A stretch of DNA of 51,500 nt from Cristatella mucedo (taxonomy: Eukaryota > Bryozoa > Phylactolaemata > Cristatellidae): assembly GCA_009760855.2 (NCBI GenBank), contig WPIO01000021.1:3266001-3317500 (forward strand), read 5' to 3'. The notes beneath the pieces were generated by a model. It made no database searches and was not told the origin of the DNA. It was given only the letters and a program-made list of their open reading frames with translations. Position numbers and translations under genes: made by a program. Positions 33,589 to 44,870 of this stretch are shown here, one piece after another; positions within the stretch are counted from its first letter, which is position 1; the number at the start of each line of letters is the position of its first letter.

Positions 33589-33656
<68 letters not shown>
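33293..33656 (+). repeat. (GA)n microsatellites with a GACA/GATA block
   Basis: (GA)n at 33293-33323, an imperfect GACA/GACG/GATA tetranucleotide block at 33331-33386, then two long (GA)n arrays (33491-33553 and 33592-33655) separated by a short unique spacer. The pyrimidine strand is the minus strand here, unlike most other arrays in the window. Confidence 0.95.
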
Positions 33657-33658
<2 letters not shown>

Positions 33659-33659
33659 A

Positions 33660-35514
33660 AACTGAGAGTAAGATAGAGATTGAGACGGAAAAGAGAAAGA
33701 CAAGAAGTGAGTGAAAAAGAAAGGTTCCAGGTTTCTTGTCCTTGCCTTGCATCTTTAAAGGAGTGTTATTCAGAATTTCGGGTAATAATGACTTCCAATG
33801 ACCGTAGTGTAACACTTTCAAACCCTCGTATTGTAGTAGAGTCCTACTTATGCTATCAGGACGTCTCGGAACAATATATTACCCAGTTCTTTATTAAACC
33901 GTCCATTCAAAATTAAGAGAATCATAGAGCTTGTCATGGGCACTATCCCGCTGGCATAATCACCGAAGATGCTTCGATCAATCCATTATGGACCATTACA
34001 AGAGTGGGTGCATATGATAAGAGTTCACGTTTAAATAAGCATTGCTTTGTGAGTGCAACACTCTGATCCATAACTGAAACAGAAAATAACTAATTGCCTG
34101 TATTACGTTGAAGGCAGTGATGGCTAGGCAGAACATAGTTTGTCTATGAATATTTACACACTAGGAAAAAGAAGACTTGTAGACTATTCGTTGACCTGCT
34201 GGCAATGCCATCTCGTAAGCAGCTGGGTTCACACGACTAAAAATATTACTCCAATAGCATGTTCAAGTGCGAAGAATAACGACAGACCTAGAATTGTGCA
34301 TTTAAAATTGAAATACTAGGCGTAATCGTAAGTGATACCTCCTTATGTGGACGTTTACGTTTAACGGAGCAACGATCACCAGTGTAGGTACAATATTAAG
34401 GATCCAACCGCTACGGGCATGCCACGAAGTCGGCAGGCTGGGCAAGCAAATTCGAAGTTCCAAAATAAGCTGGCTTTTCCGTGACATCTTCATTTGAAGT
34501 GAAAAGCTGGTAGGTCTGGTTGCCTCAGCCAGAGCTCGAGCGATGCACCAGCTGTATGCGTGTGCCGGCTGCTTGAACTGCCTGCAGGCACTGAGAATCA
34601 CAATCCCACAAGCAGGGAGTGATGACCCAGAGGCCGACAGTGTTCTTTGGCAATCCTATCCCAGAACTCTACTTGCCTGCGACCTTAAGAGCATTAGGGT
34701 TGAAAAAAGAATCCTAGTTCGTGCACAGCTGACTTTCTAGTTCTCTGAGAATGTGAGCATTGTTTTGTTTCCCAGCCTCCATCGGTTGATCCCATTAGAT
34801 AGGTGCAGGCAAAACTGGATGTTCTCTACCTGCTTCACCCCCAAAGCCAGAGGACTTCATTCAAGGCTCGCAAACAGTATCGGCGAAACATCTACACGGC
34901 AGGCACTTAATTGGCCAATGACGGCCAGCTAAGGCCTGTTCATATGCATAAGAAGCTCTCACATCCTTGCTGTGGCTAGATTTTACCCTGTGGGTCGCAG
35001 CAACCTGATGTGGGAGTGTGCTAGCTCAGCTTGTTGTGGCTCAAACCAAGCTGTTATAGATGGGTGTTCATTTAACATCTATGGAGATTGCAGTGAAGCC
35101 ACCAAAGTCAGTTTGCCTCTCGGGCATAGTGACACACAGCCAGCTATGCTGGAATGCCCATCGCGGTAGCCTTTTTTTGAAAGCCTTGTGCAAACCAAGC
35201 TTCCTGTTCGGCACCTAGCAGAGGGCGCTGAGCAAGTGCTAATGGCTTGATGCTGTGGCCACTCCTGATTGTCCAGCCAGCACGAGGCGAATGTTGGTGC
35301 TCATCCGCGAGCCGCCCAAGATGCCAAGGCTGCATGCGATCGCTTGCTTCGTCTGGCGCCAGCAGCGCTGCTGTGTCCATACATCTTACCCGTGGCTGGG
35401 ATCCAAGTGCACATACGAACAGGTGCATATCCAGCATGTTCACGTGAATGAGCATGCTGTTTATACATGCCCCACCGACCTATCACCAGACCCGGGTCAG
35501 CAGGTAGCACTCAC
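33660..35514. other. Unassigned stretch
   Basis: Several 60-100 codon frames on both strands overlap between 34300 and 35460. None has a domain signature or paired splice sites that I trust. This would be intronic for a minus-strand gene using the exon at 35515-35586. Confidence 0.3.
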
Positions 35515-35586
35515 GGCTGCGCCCGCTGTCCCTGGCCACGTACAGTAGCTTCTTCGACAGATAGCTGTTGATGACGTAGGGTTTGC
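35515..35586 (-). CDS. Candidate 72-bp internal exon
   Basis: On the minus strand a pyrimidine-rich region and 'cacacctag' acceptor (35588-35587) precede the exon. It ends at a near-consensus donor, gtgagt (35514-35509). The frame is phase 1 at both ends (two bases, 23 codons, one base), so the exon is symmetric and could be skipped without frame change. The peptide is KPYVINSYLSKKLLYVARDS followed by GRS, with the composition of a folded domain. No family recognised, and the flanking exons are not identified. Confidence 0.4.
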
Positions 35587-36099
35587 CTAGGTGTGCACGA
35601 TTTCAAGCTGGCGGGCAGGCAGGCCGGCAGGCTGCAAGGTGCCACCGTCTATCTGCCCTTAACCTCAAGATAACACGATAACTGACAGGATTATTTGCCA
35701 GGAACGATTGCGAAAAGATCGCTCTTGTAATGCTGTAGCAGCTGCTGTAACGCTGCAAGGATACGAATGAAGTCACTCTCCTAATAGCGGTAGCACCTGC
35801 TGGGAGCGCAGTATATTCTTCTGCGTTCTTTTTCAGTAAATAGTTATGCAATACTATCAATAGATTATCTGCTTGCTGGGCAGGCACGCCCTGTTTTCCG
35901 ATACATGTTGGTGCTACGTTTCACGTAGTGTATTAAAAACTGGCTCAAGAGGATTTGGTAAAAGGGTGCTAAAACTATGGTGGACGCTTCCACATACTTT
36001 TAAAGCAAGCTTGTCGCTATTAATGCTTTGAAAGATAGAGATCTCTTTCACAGCGTTAGAGTCAGACAGTGCTCGGAGCAAAGGCAAATTAATATTGGC

Positions 36100-36750
36100 A
36101 CTAAAATAATAATAATAATAATAATAATAATGCACTTGATAAAGTGCCCTCGGAGAACTCAGTCTCTTTCTAGGCGCTTTACATTTGCTGCAAAGCGAAA
36201 CGCGATTGAATGGTCGGTAATATCATACTTGATAAACAACATGAATAACATGGTTAGGGGTGACATGCACAGGGTCAGCATGCAAGTGTGGTTAGTGGCA
36301 GCATGCACAGCGTCAGCCCGCAAAAGGACATGAAGGACGAATCTCGGGGACCCACTAAATGCTGTCCTAAATAGGGGTGTTTTCAGGTTCTTTTTAAATG
36401 TGGTCAAGTCAGGGGATGTTCTGACGCAAGTCGGGAGGGAGTTCCAGGCTTTGGGAGCATACGAACTAAATGCACGGGTCTCCAAAGGATTTGAGGTTTG
36501 CACGAGGTATTGGTAAACTGTTGGATTCCGAAAAGCGGGTGGTACGATGCTTGGCCTGGTGGGGGAGTAGACCTGAGAGATAGGCTGGAGCCATAGAATA
36601 AAGTGACCTAAAAGCGAGTGACAAAACCTTGAAGTCGATTCGTTGCTTGACTGGTAGCCAGTGCAGGTCGGCGAGAAGTGGTGTGATGTGGCAACTGCGA
36701 CGCTCACGTCAGACAAGCCAAGCTGTGGAGTATTGCACCAGCACTACATA
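36100..36750 (-). mobile_element. CR1/L2-like LINE, 3' fragment
   Basis: Good match on the minus strand to 23035-23655: C-terminal RT domain (SSYAPKAWNSLPTCVRTSPD, FKKNLKTPLFRTAF), 3' UTR, hairpin (36141-36180) and tail, seen here as (AAT)n at 36106-36129. The minus frame 36716-36159 is open but drops between reading frames relative to the RT, so it is broken. The 5' truncation is at about 36748. Confidence 0.88.
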
Positions 36751-36753
36751 TAA

Positions 36754-36901
36754 TTTTGTGAAGAGCTCACTTAGTCATCATATCGAGGCCCACCCTGTTG
36801 ATATTTCATCTGCAGGTGCTTCAGACAGCATCAGTACTAATGGTTCATTCTATGCTTTGGATTTAGATCAGGCAGACTTTTGGGTTATAGTTTGCCTGTA
36901 A
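36754..36901 (+). CDS. Weak exon candidate, unknown protein
   Basis: Just after the LINE, a frame starting behind 'gtgaag' reads SSLSHHIEAHPVDISSAGAS, then DSISTNGSFYALDLDQADFW and stops at 36899-36901. It is protein-like, but short frames of this size arise by chance and the acceptor is weak. A stronger acceptor (atttcatctgcag) lies at about 36816. Confidence 0.18.
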
Positions 36902-37352
36902 ATTTTGAAAACCTTGCTCGTAAGGTTGAGGTCGCGATTTTTTCTAACAAGACGTCTCTGCTTGAATCATTGGAATATTAACAGTTTTCTGTAAAAGAAA
37001 TAAGCTTCTAAGCTTTACAGGCAGCTTTACCTCTCTTGGTTGCTTGTTGTTATGGCCTGCCTAGCTTTTCAAGCTTATACACATACTGTTAGCAGACTAG
37101 CTGATTATACTGACATTTGCTACTAACATGATACTAAAGTAAGGAGCTAGCGAAAATTCTGATTCAAGCTATGCTTTATCTATAGGGCTAGTTTGTCTTG
37201 GTATACCTTCCCCATAGTGTTAGAATATTAAAAATTTCATTGGATTTCTGTAAAGTCTAGTAATTACATGATTTGACAGACGTGCAGTTGTCATATGTTA
37301 CTCTGTTTTTTTATTGTGCATATCTTGGAAATCTCCTCCCCACCCTACCGCA

Positions 37353-37467
37353 GGAACATGTGCAGGATATGCGTAGGATGCATTTACAAGCCTGCAATCA
37401 GGATATAAGCAGTGCCTTAATTGCTATTGAACCAGGGAGTTTCATTACAGATCGCTTGGCTAACTAA
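37353..37467 (+). CDS. Candidate terminal exon, unknown protein
   Basis: A strong pyrimidine tract and acceptor (ctcctccccaccctaccgcag, ending at 37352) precede a frame encoding EHVQDMRRMHLQACNQDISS, then ALIAIEPGSFITDRLAN and TAA (37465-37467). The helix-like first half and the good acceptor favour a real 3' exon of a plus-strand gene. No family was recognised and no AATAAA is close. Confidence 0.3.
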
Positions 37468-37944
37468 GGCGAGCTCAATTTCCTAAGAGCACAATTTAGT
37501 ATGTTCTATTTCCTTGACATGAATGTGTCCACGCCCTGATCAGAGCTAAAGGTATGAATAAGCAGTCAATCAAATAATTTTGAAGATGTCTTGAGTGTTT
37601 AATCGTGAAAGAGCTTTCAGCTGTCACATATAGGATCTGATGAGGAATGCGCTGAAATTTGGCATGCTGCACTATTAGTTGAATGGCACTGTGCCACGCC
37701 AGTAACGAGCACTTCTACTGCTAAAGCATGCAGGAGAAGTGAAGTTCTCAGTAAGTGACGTCACCAATAACGACATGGACCGCGTTATCCCTAATACTCA
37801 AGATTTGGTAGTACAGTTTTTTCTTACTTTTCTAGCTAAGAGGGGATACTCTCTAAATGAAGCTATTCTAATATAGATGAAGTAAAAATGGCATTTATTT
37901 CAGTGTGCTAGGTAGAGCAATCGAGACACCATTAACATGGGTAT

Positions 37945-38832
37945 CCAAGCACAATCTAGGCTTTCACTTCTATGCGGATGACACTCAGTTGTACCTTTGC
38001 TTTGATCACTCCCAGCCTTTGAGCACCTCAAATTCTCTCAACTCACTTGCTGCATGTATTGATGACATCCGCACATGGATGGTAGCAAATTTTCTAAAAC
38101 TAAACGATGGTAAAACTAACTTACTTGTTATGGGCAAACCCACAGCGATTCAGAGATTGGACAGGCTGACGCTCAAAATTGGCTCTGTCAGCATATCTCC
38201 CGTTAAATCAGCTCGAAATCTAGGTGTCATATTTCAAAGCGACCTCTCGTTAGACGACCATATCAGCTCGACTGTCAAATCTCCCTATTTTCAGCTTCAT
38301 AACATTGCTAAAATTCGGGCTTGTTTAGATAAGGATACCACATCTAAGTTGGTCCATGCATTCGTGACATCCCGTCTCGACTTCTGCAACTCACTGCTTA
38401 CTGGCCTACCAGCATGTGCGATCAGGCGCTTGCAGCTGGTGCAAAACTCTGCAGCTAGGCTTGTCTGTCGTGAGCGTCGCAGTTGCCACATTACTCCACT
38501 TCTCGCCGACCTGCACTGGCTACCAGTCAAGCAACGGATTGACTTCAAGGTTTTGTCGCTCACTTTTAGGTCCCTTCATTCTATGGCTCCAGCCTATCTT
38601 TCAGATATACTACCCAATCAGGCCAAGCATCGTACCACCCGCTTTTCGGAATCCAAAAGTCTAGAAAGACCTCGTACAAACCTAAATCCTTTGGAGACCG
38701 TGCATTTAGTTCGTATGCTCCCACAGCCTGGAACTCCCTCCCGACCTGCGTCAGGACATCCCCTGACCTGACCACATTTAAAAAGAACCTGAAAACACGC
38801 CTATTTAGGACAGCATTTATTGGGTCCCTGTG
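37945..38832 (+). pseudogene. Reverse transcriptase C-terminal half (one frameshift)
   Basis: FYADDTQLY (YADD at about 37971-37982) opens the homologous part, followed by KTNLLVMGKPTAI, ARNLGVIFQSDLS and RLDFCNSLLTGLP through RPRTNL. One base is missing near 38683 relative to the 21.7-kb copy, so the frame changes and ends early at 38771. The other frame carries SSYAP-AWNSLPTCVRTSPD to the family's usual end near 38832. This copy lacks the frameshift seen at 22850 in the other copy, so the lesions are independent. Confidence 0.88.
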
Positions 38833-39050
38833 ATTCGTCCTTCATGTGCTGACACTGTGCATGCTGCCACTAACCACATTTGTATGCTGACCCTGTGTAT
38901 GTCACCCCTAACCATGCTATTCATTTTTTTGTTAATCAAGCATGATATTACTCACCATTCAATTGCATTTCCCTTTGCAGCAAATATAAAGCGCCTAAAG
39001 AGAGATTGGGTTCTCTGAGGGCGCTTTATCAAGTGCATTATTATTATTAT
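37945..39050 (+). mobile_element. CR1/L2-like non-LTR retrotransposon, 5'-truncated, second good copy
   Basis: From 'ccaagcacaatctagg' (37945) this copy is nearly identical to the 21.7-kb element through the RT C-terminus, 3' UTR, hairpin (about 38988-39028) and (ATT)n tail (39038-39050). It is truncated inside the RT, just before motif C. Confidence 0.92.
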
Positions 39051-39582
39051 TGATGACCTAGTGCTGCATGCAAGTTCACGTTTGCCTAGCTGTACAAGAC
39101 ACACTGTGCTTCTAGCAAGTATGAAATGTTGACACGTTAAGAGCTGGACGGTCGCCGAGCATATAGCCGTGGTAGGTCGCGACTAGGCCTGGAAACTTTC
39201 TAAACTTGTTTGAAACATAAAAGCCGAAAATTGAAATCCCAGGGTCTGCAAATGCTAGAATAAGCCATGGCCCAACGACTGCATGTCATCTCCGGCACAA
39301 AATTAGCCTCTAGACAGGTCAGCAGTAGTTGCAGCAGCCTGTCGTCTCCGAGAACGGTGGACTAGTAATAAAAAAAAGAGAAAGCTAGTGATCCATGGCA
39401 ACTGCCTGTGACCGATTTGCAATGATTTGCCCAATGACAACCCGGCCGAAAGCTAAAGGCTCGAGCTGATACAGCATAACACCAGATAAGTACGGCTGCA
39501 AGCAGTAATGCCATCGAGCCAAGCCACCGGCCGTGAATGTCAAAAGAATGTAAAAATATATCGACAGATCAATAGAAATAGA

Positions 39583-39690
39583 TCAATAATAATAATACAC
39601 TTGATAAAGCACTCTCAGAGAAGTCAATCTCTTTCTAGGCACTTTAAATTTGCTCCAACGGAAACACGATTGAATAGTGAGTGTTATCAT
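39583..39690 (-). mobile_element. LINE 3' tail only (about 105 bp)
   Basis: Minus-strand (ATT)n tail, hairpin and the first part of the 3' UTR, then similarity stops. It is an extremely short 5'-truncated insertion. Confidence 0.75.
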
Positions 39691-39716
39691 GCTTAAACAC
39701 CATGAACACCGTAATA

Positions 39717-40150
39717 ACAATAATAATAATAATAATACACTTAATAAAGCACTCTCAGAGAACTTCGTCTCTTTTTTGGCGCTTTACATTTGCTGCAAAG
39801 AAATTACAATCGAATGGTGAGTGGTATCGTGATTGATAAGCAACATGAATAACATGGTTAGGGGTGACATGCACAGAGTCAGCATGCAAGCGTGGTTAGT
39901 AGCAGCATGTACAGTGTCAGCACGCATAAACACATCAAGGACGAATCGCAGGAACCTCCTAAATGCTGTCATAAATAGGCGTGTCTTTAACTTTGTTTTA
40001 AATGTGGTCAAGTCAGGGGATGTCGTGACGTAAGTCAGGAATGAGCTCCAGGCTTTGGGGAGCATACGAACTAAATGCACGGTCTCCAAAGGATTTGAGG
40101 TTTGTATGACGTATAGGTAAACAGTTACTTTCCGAAAAGTGGGTGGATCA
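39717..40150 (-). mobile_element. CR1/L2-like LINE, 3' fragment
   Basis: (AAT)n at 39717-39736, then the hairpin, 3' UTR and the RT C-terminal end (LVRMLPK-W and FKTKLKTRLF) on the minus strand. The 5' truncation is near 40150. It lies directly beside the tail-only fragment 39583-39690. Confidence 0.82.
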
Positions 40151-40825
40151 ATCAATAGCATGTCAAAAGAGGTAAGGGAGCTTGCACCGGTTCATGCTAT
40201 CCGTGTAAAGCAGGGGCAGGGAACCCAGGCTGCAGTGCATGCTGGCATGCAAATGACGTCTGATACAGGGCAGAGGGCAGAGGAGTTTGACTCAAATCGA
40301 TGCTTGCAGCTGTTTCAAATCGGTAAGACAAGCGAGGCAGCTGGTGCATCGCTGCGACAGCGGCAGCGCATATGCAGCACTGCCACATGCAGCACAACTT
40401 TCTAGCAGCAAGACACTGCTGCTACCGTTAGTAATGCGAATAGCAGCAGTCACCCGCACACATGTGTGCACACAAGACTTGCGCCGCTGCCTGGTACTGA
40501 TGCATTTGTTACTGAGGCATCAGCCCCAGGCACAACCTGACCGAAACATCTCGTGGCCTAAGTTTGGTTGGAAAGGACGCTTCCAGAATACCAATGTACC
40601 ATGCAGCTGAGAATTAGCACTGTAGCAAACATTTGTAAATCGCCATATTTCAAATAAGGCATCCTGCTAACTGCAGTTTGAGTAGAATCTACCACTGGCA
40701 AGCCAACACTGTTGCTTCAGGGAGACAAGGCAGCCGGTGGCAGAGGCAGCGGCTTGGTGCTGGTGGCTCGGTGGGGTGGCTGGACTCTGCGAAGCTGTCG
40801 ACCTTGAGCCTGATTCAGCACCGGC
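40151..40825. other. Unassigned stretch
   Basis: Overlapping short frames on both strands and no repeat recognised. Confidence 0.3.
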
Positions 40826-40827
40826 CG

Positions 40828-40916
40828 ATAATAATAATAATAATAATTCACTTGATAAAGCGCCCTCAGAGAACTCAATCTCTCTCTAGGCACTTTACAT
40901 TTGCTGCAAAGCGATA
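40828..40916 (-). mobile_element. LINE 3' tail only (about 90 bp)
   Basis: (AAT)n at 40828-40846, then 'cttgataaagcgccctcaga' and the hairpin on the minus strand. Similarity ends after 'tttgctgcaaagcg', giving the shortest LINE insertion in the window. Confidence 0.75.
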
Positions 40917-40919
40917 GCG

Positions 40920-41336
40920 ACTCAGTCTGGAACACGGTAAGCCCTTTAAACATCTTTTCAGAGATCCGACTGACCATGACCTCTAAAGCTCCTGATTTGG
41001 TCTCACCTTAAAGCGTGGGTGCTGTGAGTGTTGCAATCCATCCGACCTGCACGATTCACAAATCTGCACAGTTGCTTGGCGTTGACCATAACTTCCATCG
41101 TAGCTGTGCCTTCTGGTCCCTGAATCGATCACCACGGTGAACAGAAGAGGCCCACTTACGGTCAGCTTTGACCCGCTGGCAGTCAACAAATCGAAGAACT
41201 CGGGACAGCTGACCAGTACTGATTGATAATAAATTAGAAAACTTCACGTCTTATTTTTAGTCTGTGCTATGCTGCCAGTCTTTTCACTTGCTCTAGTGCC
41301 CTGTTCGAATTGGCATGGCAATATTTACTGCCAAAG
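40920..41336. other. Unassigned stretch
   Basis: Nothing recognised. Confidence 0.3.
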
Positions 41337-41344
41337 CTCTAGGC
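41337..41344. repeat. Left 8-bp target-site duplication of hAT-like element
   Basis: ctctaggc; its partner ctctagga lies at 41745-41752. Confidence 0.65.
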
Positions 41345-41744
41345 CAGTGGTCGGCAAACTTTTCAGACTACTAGCTTACTTCACGAGGTCAAGAAGGCAC
41401 CCTAAGCCAAAAGAAGTGAGAGTAGGCGTGGTGGAGTGGGCGTGACCAGACGAACAAAGCAACAGTCACAACAGACATACAGGCGCAGGCGGCAATTAAA
41501 GGGGAAGACATTTATCACCCAGCATGGTCAGGCTCTTCTGTTTAATTCTTACAAACACCTGACATCGGTTCTAAAACCAAGCACGGGCCACAGCTTGAGC
41601 TGTAACCAGCAGCATTGAAAGGGAACAAAACCTCGACAGTTCAATTAAGGTGGATTCAACAACAAATAACTAGGGGGTGTTAGGCCAGACTGGAGTACTT
41701 GCTAGGCCGTATCTGGTTAAAATACCAAAGTATTCCCACCTCTG
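41345..41744. mobile_element. Non-autonomous hAT-like DNA transposon (400 bp)
   Basis: The left end is CAGTGGTCGGCAAACTTT (41345-41362). The reverse complement of the right end is CAGAGGTGGGAATACTTT (41744-41727), giving 14 of 18 matching positions as imperfect terminal inverted repeats. The element is flanked by 8-bp direct repeats, ctctaggc (41337-41344) and ctctagga (41745-41752), 7 of 8 identical. An 8-bp target duplication and CA-G-GG termini are characteristic of hAT elements. There is no transposase ORF inside, so it would depend on an enzyme supplied elsewhere. Confidence 0.7.
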
Positions 41745-41899
41745 CTCTAGGAAGTGCTCAAGTGGGACCATCCCACAACCATTTCAACCCCCCCCCCAAC
41801 CGACATGGGATTGCAGAGGCCAAAACGTAACGTAGCTTAATAGGCTCAGCAGTTTGCTAGTTGAATTTCAGCCGATTTCGCTTTTTTGTTCACATGCTA

Positions 41900-43120
41900 T
41901 TGCCTCCAATAGCCCGGCCCAGATAGCACGAATTCTCAACTGCACGAAATTTCGTGGGTAAACCCGTAGCACTAATTTCTGTAACTTGTAATCAAAACCG
42001 CAGTTGTGTAATGCTTACTGTGGCAATGGCAGCTGGCAGGCAATGCAATGCAGGCAACGGCTGTATCACAGCCCGATTACATAGGGAGGTTGGCTGGCCT
42101 AGGCCACAGGAGGCATAGCATGAGAAACATTGAAGGCATAGCATGACAACGCCCATGCGCTATGCTATGAAATTTGGGCGGTTAAACCAGAACATTGTAT
42201 TCTATGTGAATCAAAATCGCAGCTGGGCAACGCTTATTGTGGAAATAGAAACTGTATCGTGGTTCGATTATCTAGGGAGACTGGCTGGCCCAGGCCATCA
42301 GAGGCCATAGCATGACGAGCAATCGAATGACATGTGGTGGGCAAACTTGGAACTTTCTACAATTTGAAATCTAAGCCGTGGTTGCACGGAGTGTTTGGGG
42401 TAATGGCAGCTTTATTGCAGTTGGGATCTTTGGGCTCCCATTTAGTCCGGGCCATCAGAGGCCGTAGCAGATATCGTGCCCATGCAATTGCGTAAAATTT
42501 AGTGGTATAACCTGAAACATTATTCTTTATAGTTTTAAATTAAAAGTCGCACTCGAGTGAAGCTTGTTGTGGAAATGGAAGCTGTATCGCAGTTCAATGT
42601 TTATAGCTGGTATATAGGCTGGGCTTCCGGAGGCCATAGTAAATAGCATAAGAATGCAAATCACATGACATCCAGTGGGTAAACGTGGAACGCTGTTATC
42701 TACAATCTGGAATCGAAACCTATATTATGCGAAGCTTTTGTGCCAATGGCAGTTTTATTGCAGTTTGATGTTTCGGGCTAGCATTTGAGCCGGGCCAGCA
42801 GAGGCCACAGTACAAGAATGCGAATGCCCAATCGCATAAAGTTGTGTGGGTGCACTCGATATACTGTTCTTTATAATTCGGAGTCAAAACTGCAGTTTCG
42901 CAAGTATTTTTTGGAAATGGCAGCTGTATCGCCATTTGAAAGTGTAAACAGGCTATCCGGCCAATTTGGCGATTGTACGCCTCTAGCACGAGAATGGGGA
43001 AGCGAAATTGCACGAACTTTGGTGGGTAAATCAGTAAGTCTATTCCGTATAATTTTGAATAAAAACCGCAGGGTTCTGACGTTTATTGTGGAAATGTTAA
43101 CTGTATCTTGGTGTATGGAA
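41900..43120 (+). repeat. Diverged ~172-bp tandem repeat with alternating A/B subunits
   Basis: A phrase of the form 'atcaaaaccgcag' recurs at about 41991, 42210, 42370, 42539, 42712, 42883 and 43059, mostly 160-176 bp apart (the first interval is 219). Each unit also holds a 'gggccatcagaggcc'-like block and a 'cgtgggtaaa'-like block. Subunits alternate. Type A has 'ggaaatggaagctgtatcgc' (42241, 42571, 42913, 43089); type B has 'aatggcagttttattgcag' (42402, 42745). This gives a ~343-bp dimer. It is an old satellite-like array and appears non-coding. Confidence 0.8.
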
Positions 43121-43940
43121 GTGCATCGCTGCTATTCGTGGGACCCATAGAACGCAACAAACTGAGTACTACTCGACTTCGTCATCTATGCCGCCTAAGC
43201 ATAGATTATGACATAAGCGATTGCAAATAATGACAATTAAGGAGTCACGACTAATACATCAAGGGTCATAGTCTAGCTGATGCAGAACAATAACGTTTTA
43301 AAATTACGCCTAAGAGCAGAGCTTCACAATAAGCAGGGAGCATGGCTATCAGTACGGGACCCAATATTTTCATCTGGGGGCAAGACCTGCCAATGTTTAC
43401 GTAGGGGGCAAGACCCGCAAGATTTTCAGGTAGGTGAAGCTAGACCTGAGATTAATGACGAACTACAGCGAACAATCATACGGTTTATTCAACAAGATCT
43501 CGCCGATTGTTCATCGAATGGAAATCGGACATAATTTCACAGTTGGCGACGGTGGGGTGTAGGAATATGGGGCGTAGAAATAAGGAGCGTAGGAATAGGG
43601 GGCGGCACAACTCGCTGCCTACCCCTCCTGCTGCAGATGGGGACAAATGCTCCCCTGCTCCCTGGCTCTGCCACTGATGACCACACTATGTAAAGACCAC
43701 GACACAAGCCAACATCGGCTGCCCTTAATAGAGGCAATAGTTCGCCATGTCACCTTAAACGTGACCTACAGCTCCCTTCCCCGGAGGGCACAGATGATTT
43801 GGTTTTGAAGGGCTGAGGGGGTTCCGCTTCAGCATGCCCTTGCCCTCACCGTCACCTCGACCAATATGTGCAGCCCAATTGACAAATTTATTGAATGCAC
43901 ATGTATGATCTGCTTAAACACCATCCGGGATGAGAATAAA
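43121..43940. other. Unassigned stretch
   Basis: The part 43537-43679 holds repeated 'gtaggaata-gggg' strings and ends in 'ctggctctgccactga', similar to the end of the insertion at 28615-28908. Otherwise nothing recognised. Confidence 0.3.
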
Positions 43941-43947
43941 TATATAA

Positions 43948-44086
43948 ATATAATTCAATTGTATAGCGGCCCAAGATAACTTAATCTCTATTCAGGCGCT
44001 TCACATATGCCTCCGGGCTCGAGCCCACGATCTCAGCCAGACCTTGGTCGGGGCGAGCACCTTAACCGCTGGACTATACAGCTAGA
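43948..44086 (-). mobile_element. tRNA-derived SINE, family 1 (copy c)
   Basis: On the minus strand: 'gcggttaaggtgctcgcccc', 'gaccaaggtctggctgag', B-box region 'gtgggctcgagccc', then 'gaagcgcctgaatagagatt' and 'gccgctatacaattgaatta'. Well preserved. Confidence 0.87.
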
Positions 44087-44142
44087 AACCCTGTCAGGGG
44101 AATCAATTTGACAGGGCACTACAAAAGCTTCGATCCGGCTGA

Positions 44143-44290
44143 CTCAAGAGCCTCATTTTTACAGCAGTAGGCACAACAGTCTTAGCAGCTTTCACCAATG
44201 CTTACAATAGGCAATGAAGGACTTACTTATGTTGGATTCGAACGCAAGACCTGAGGCATTAAGTGTGCCGGCCTTAGCACTAGCTTAAGA
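44143..44290 (-). mobile_element. tRNA-derived SINE, family 2 (copy e)
   Basis: On the minus strand: B box 'gcgttcgaatcc', body 'ttcattgcctattgtaagc', then 'ggtgaaagctgctaagact' and tail 'aaaaatgaggctcttga'. Confidence 0.7.
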
Positions 44291-44870
44291 CTGTCTCGAG
44301 AATTCAAGAATTGAGTCGGTAAGGGGGTCACACGTTGCCCTTGCACGGCGCTGCATATTATGGGAGAGCTGAATTGGTGTATCGGTGACAATCGCCCTTT
44401 CTGTTCGGTCATTGGAAGCCAAGGCCAAGACTGTGTGGACTTCCTTCTTTGGTGCGGCTACTATCTTCAGGTTGCCTGTCGGCACGACCGGGTTCAAAAG
44501 TGGATCAGGTGAGACTTAAACAATAGTTCTATCTAATCCATTCGCTGCTGGTGGGTGCAAGCTACAAGCAGATCCGATCAAATGATATTGTAGCCTGCAG
44601 TGCCAGCAGCAAGCCAGGTCAACCGGTCATGATGCTTACGTGGAGGCCTGAATGCTAGCACCTGTCCACCTATGGGGCAGCACCCCTACCCCTGAACTAC
44701 CCGGATAGGGTTGCTGTGTGCCCCTACAAAGTGTAAGGTCGAGGTAGTGGGGCGGGTGGGGCTGGAAAGTGCTAATAATGCCCTGGCTTCGTAAGCTGAT
44801 GTCCGCCATAGGCAGATTAGGCAGCTGCTATCACTGCACCTCTGCAGCTGAGGTGTGGCGTCCCTGCAGG
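44291..44870. other. Unassigned stretch
   Basis: Nothing recognised. Confidence 0.3.

Noticed and set aside
34302-34601. Minus-strand exon (TSNEDVTEKPAYFGTSNLLA...)
   Set aside because: Protein-like for 30 codons, but its phase does not fit the exon at 35515-35586 and the acceptor is weak.
36159-36716. 185-codon minus-strand gene
   Set aside because: It is the 3' portion of a LINE; the frame jumps between RT frames and includes UTR.
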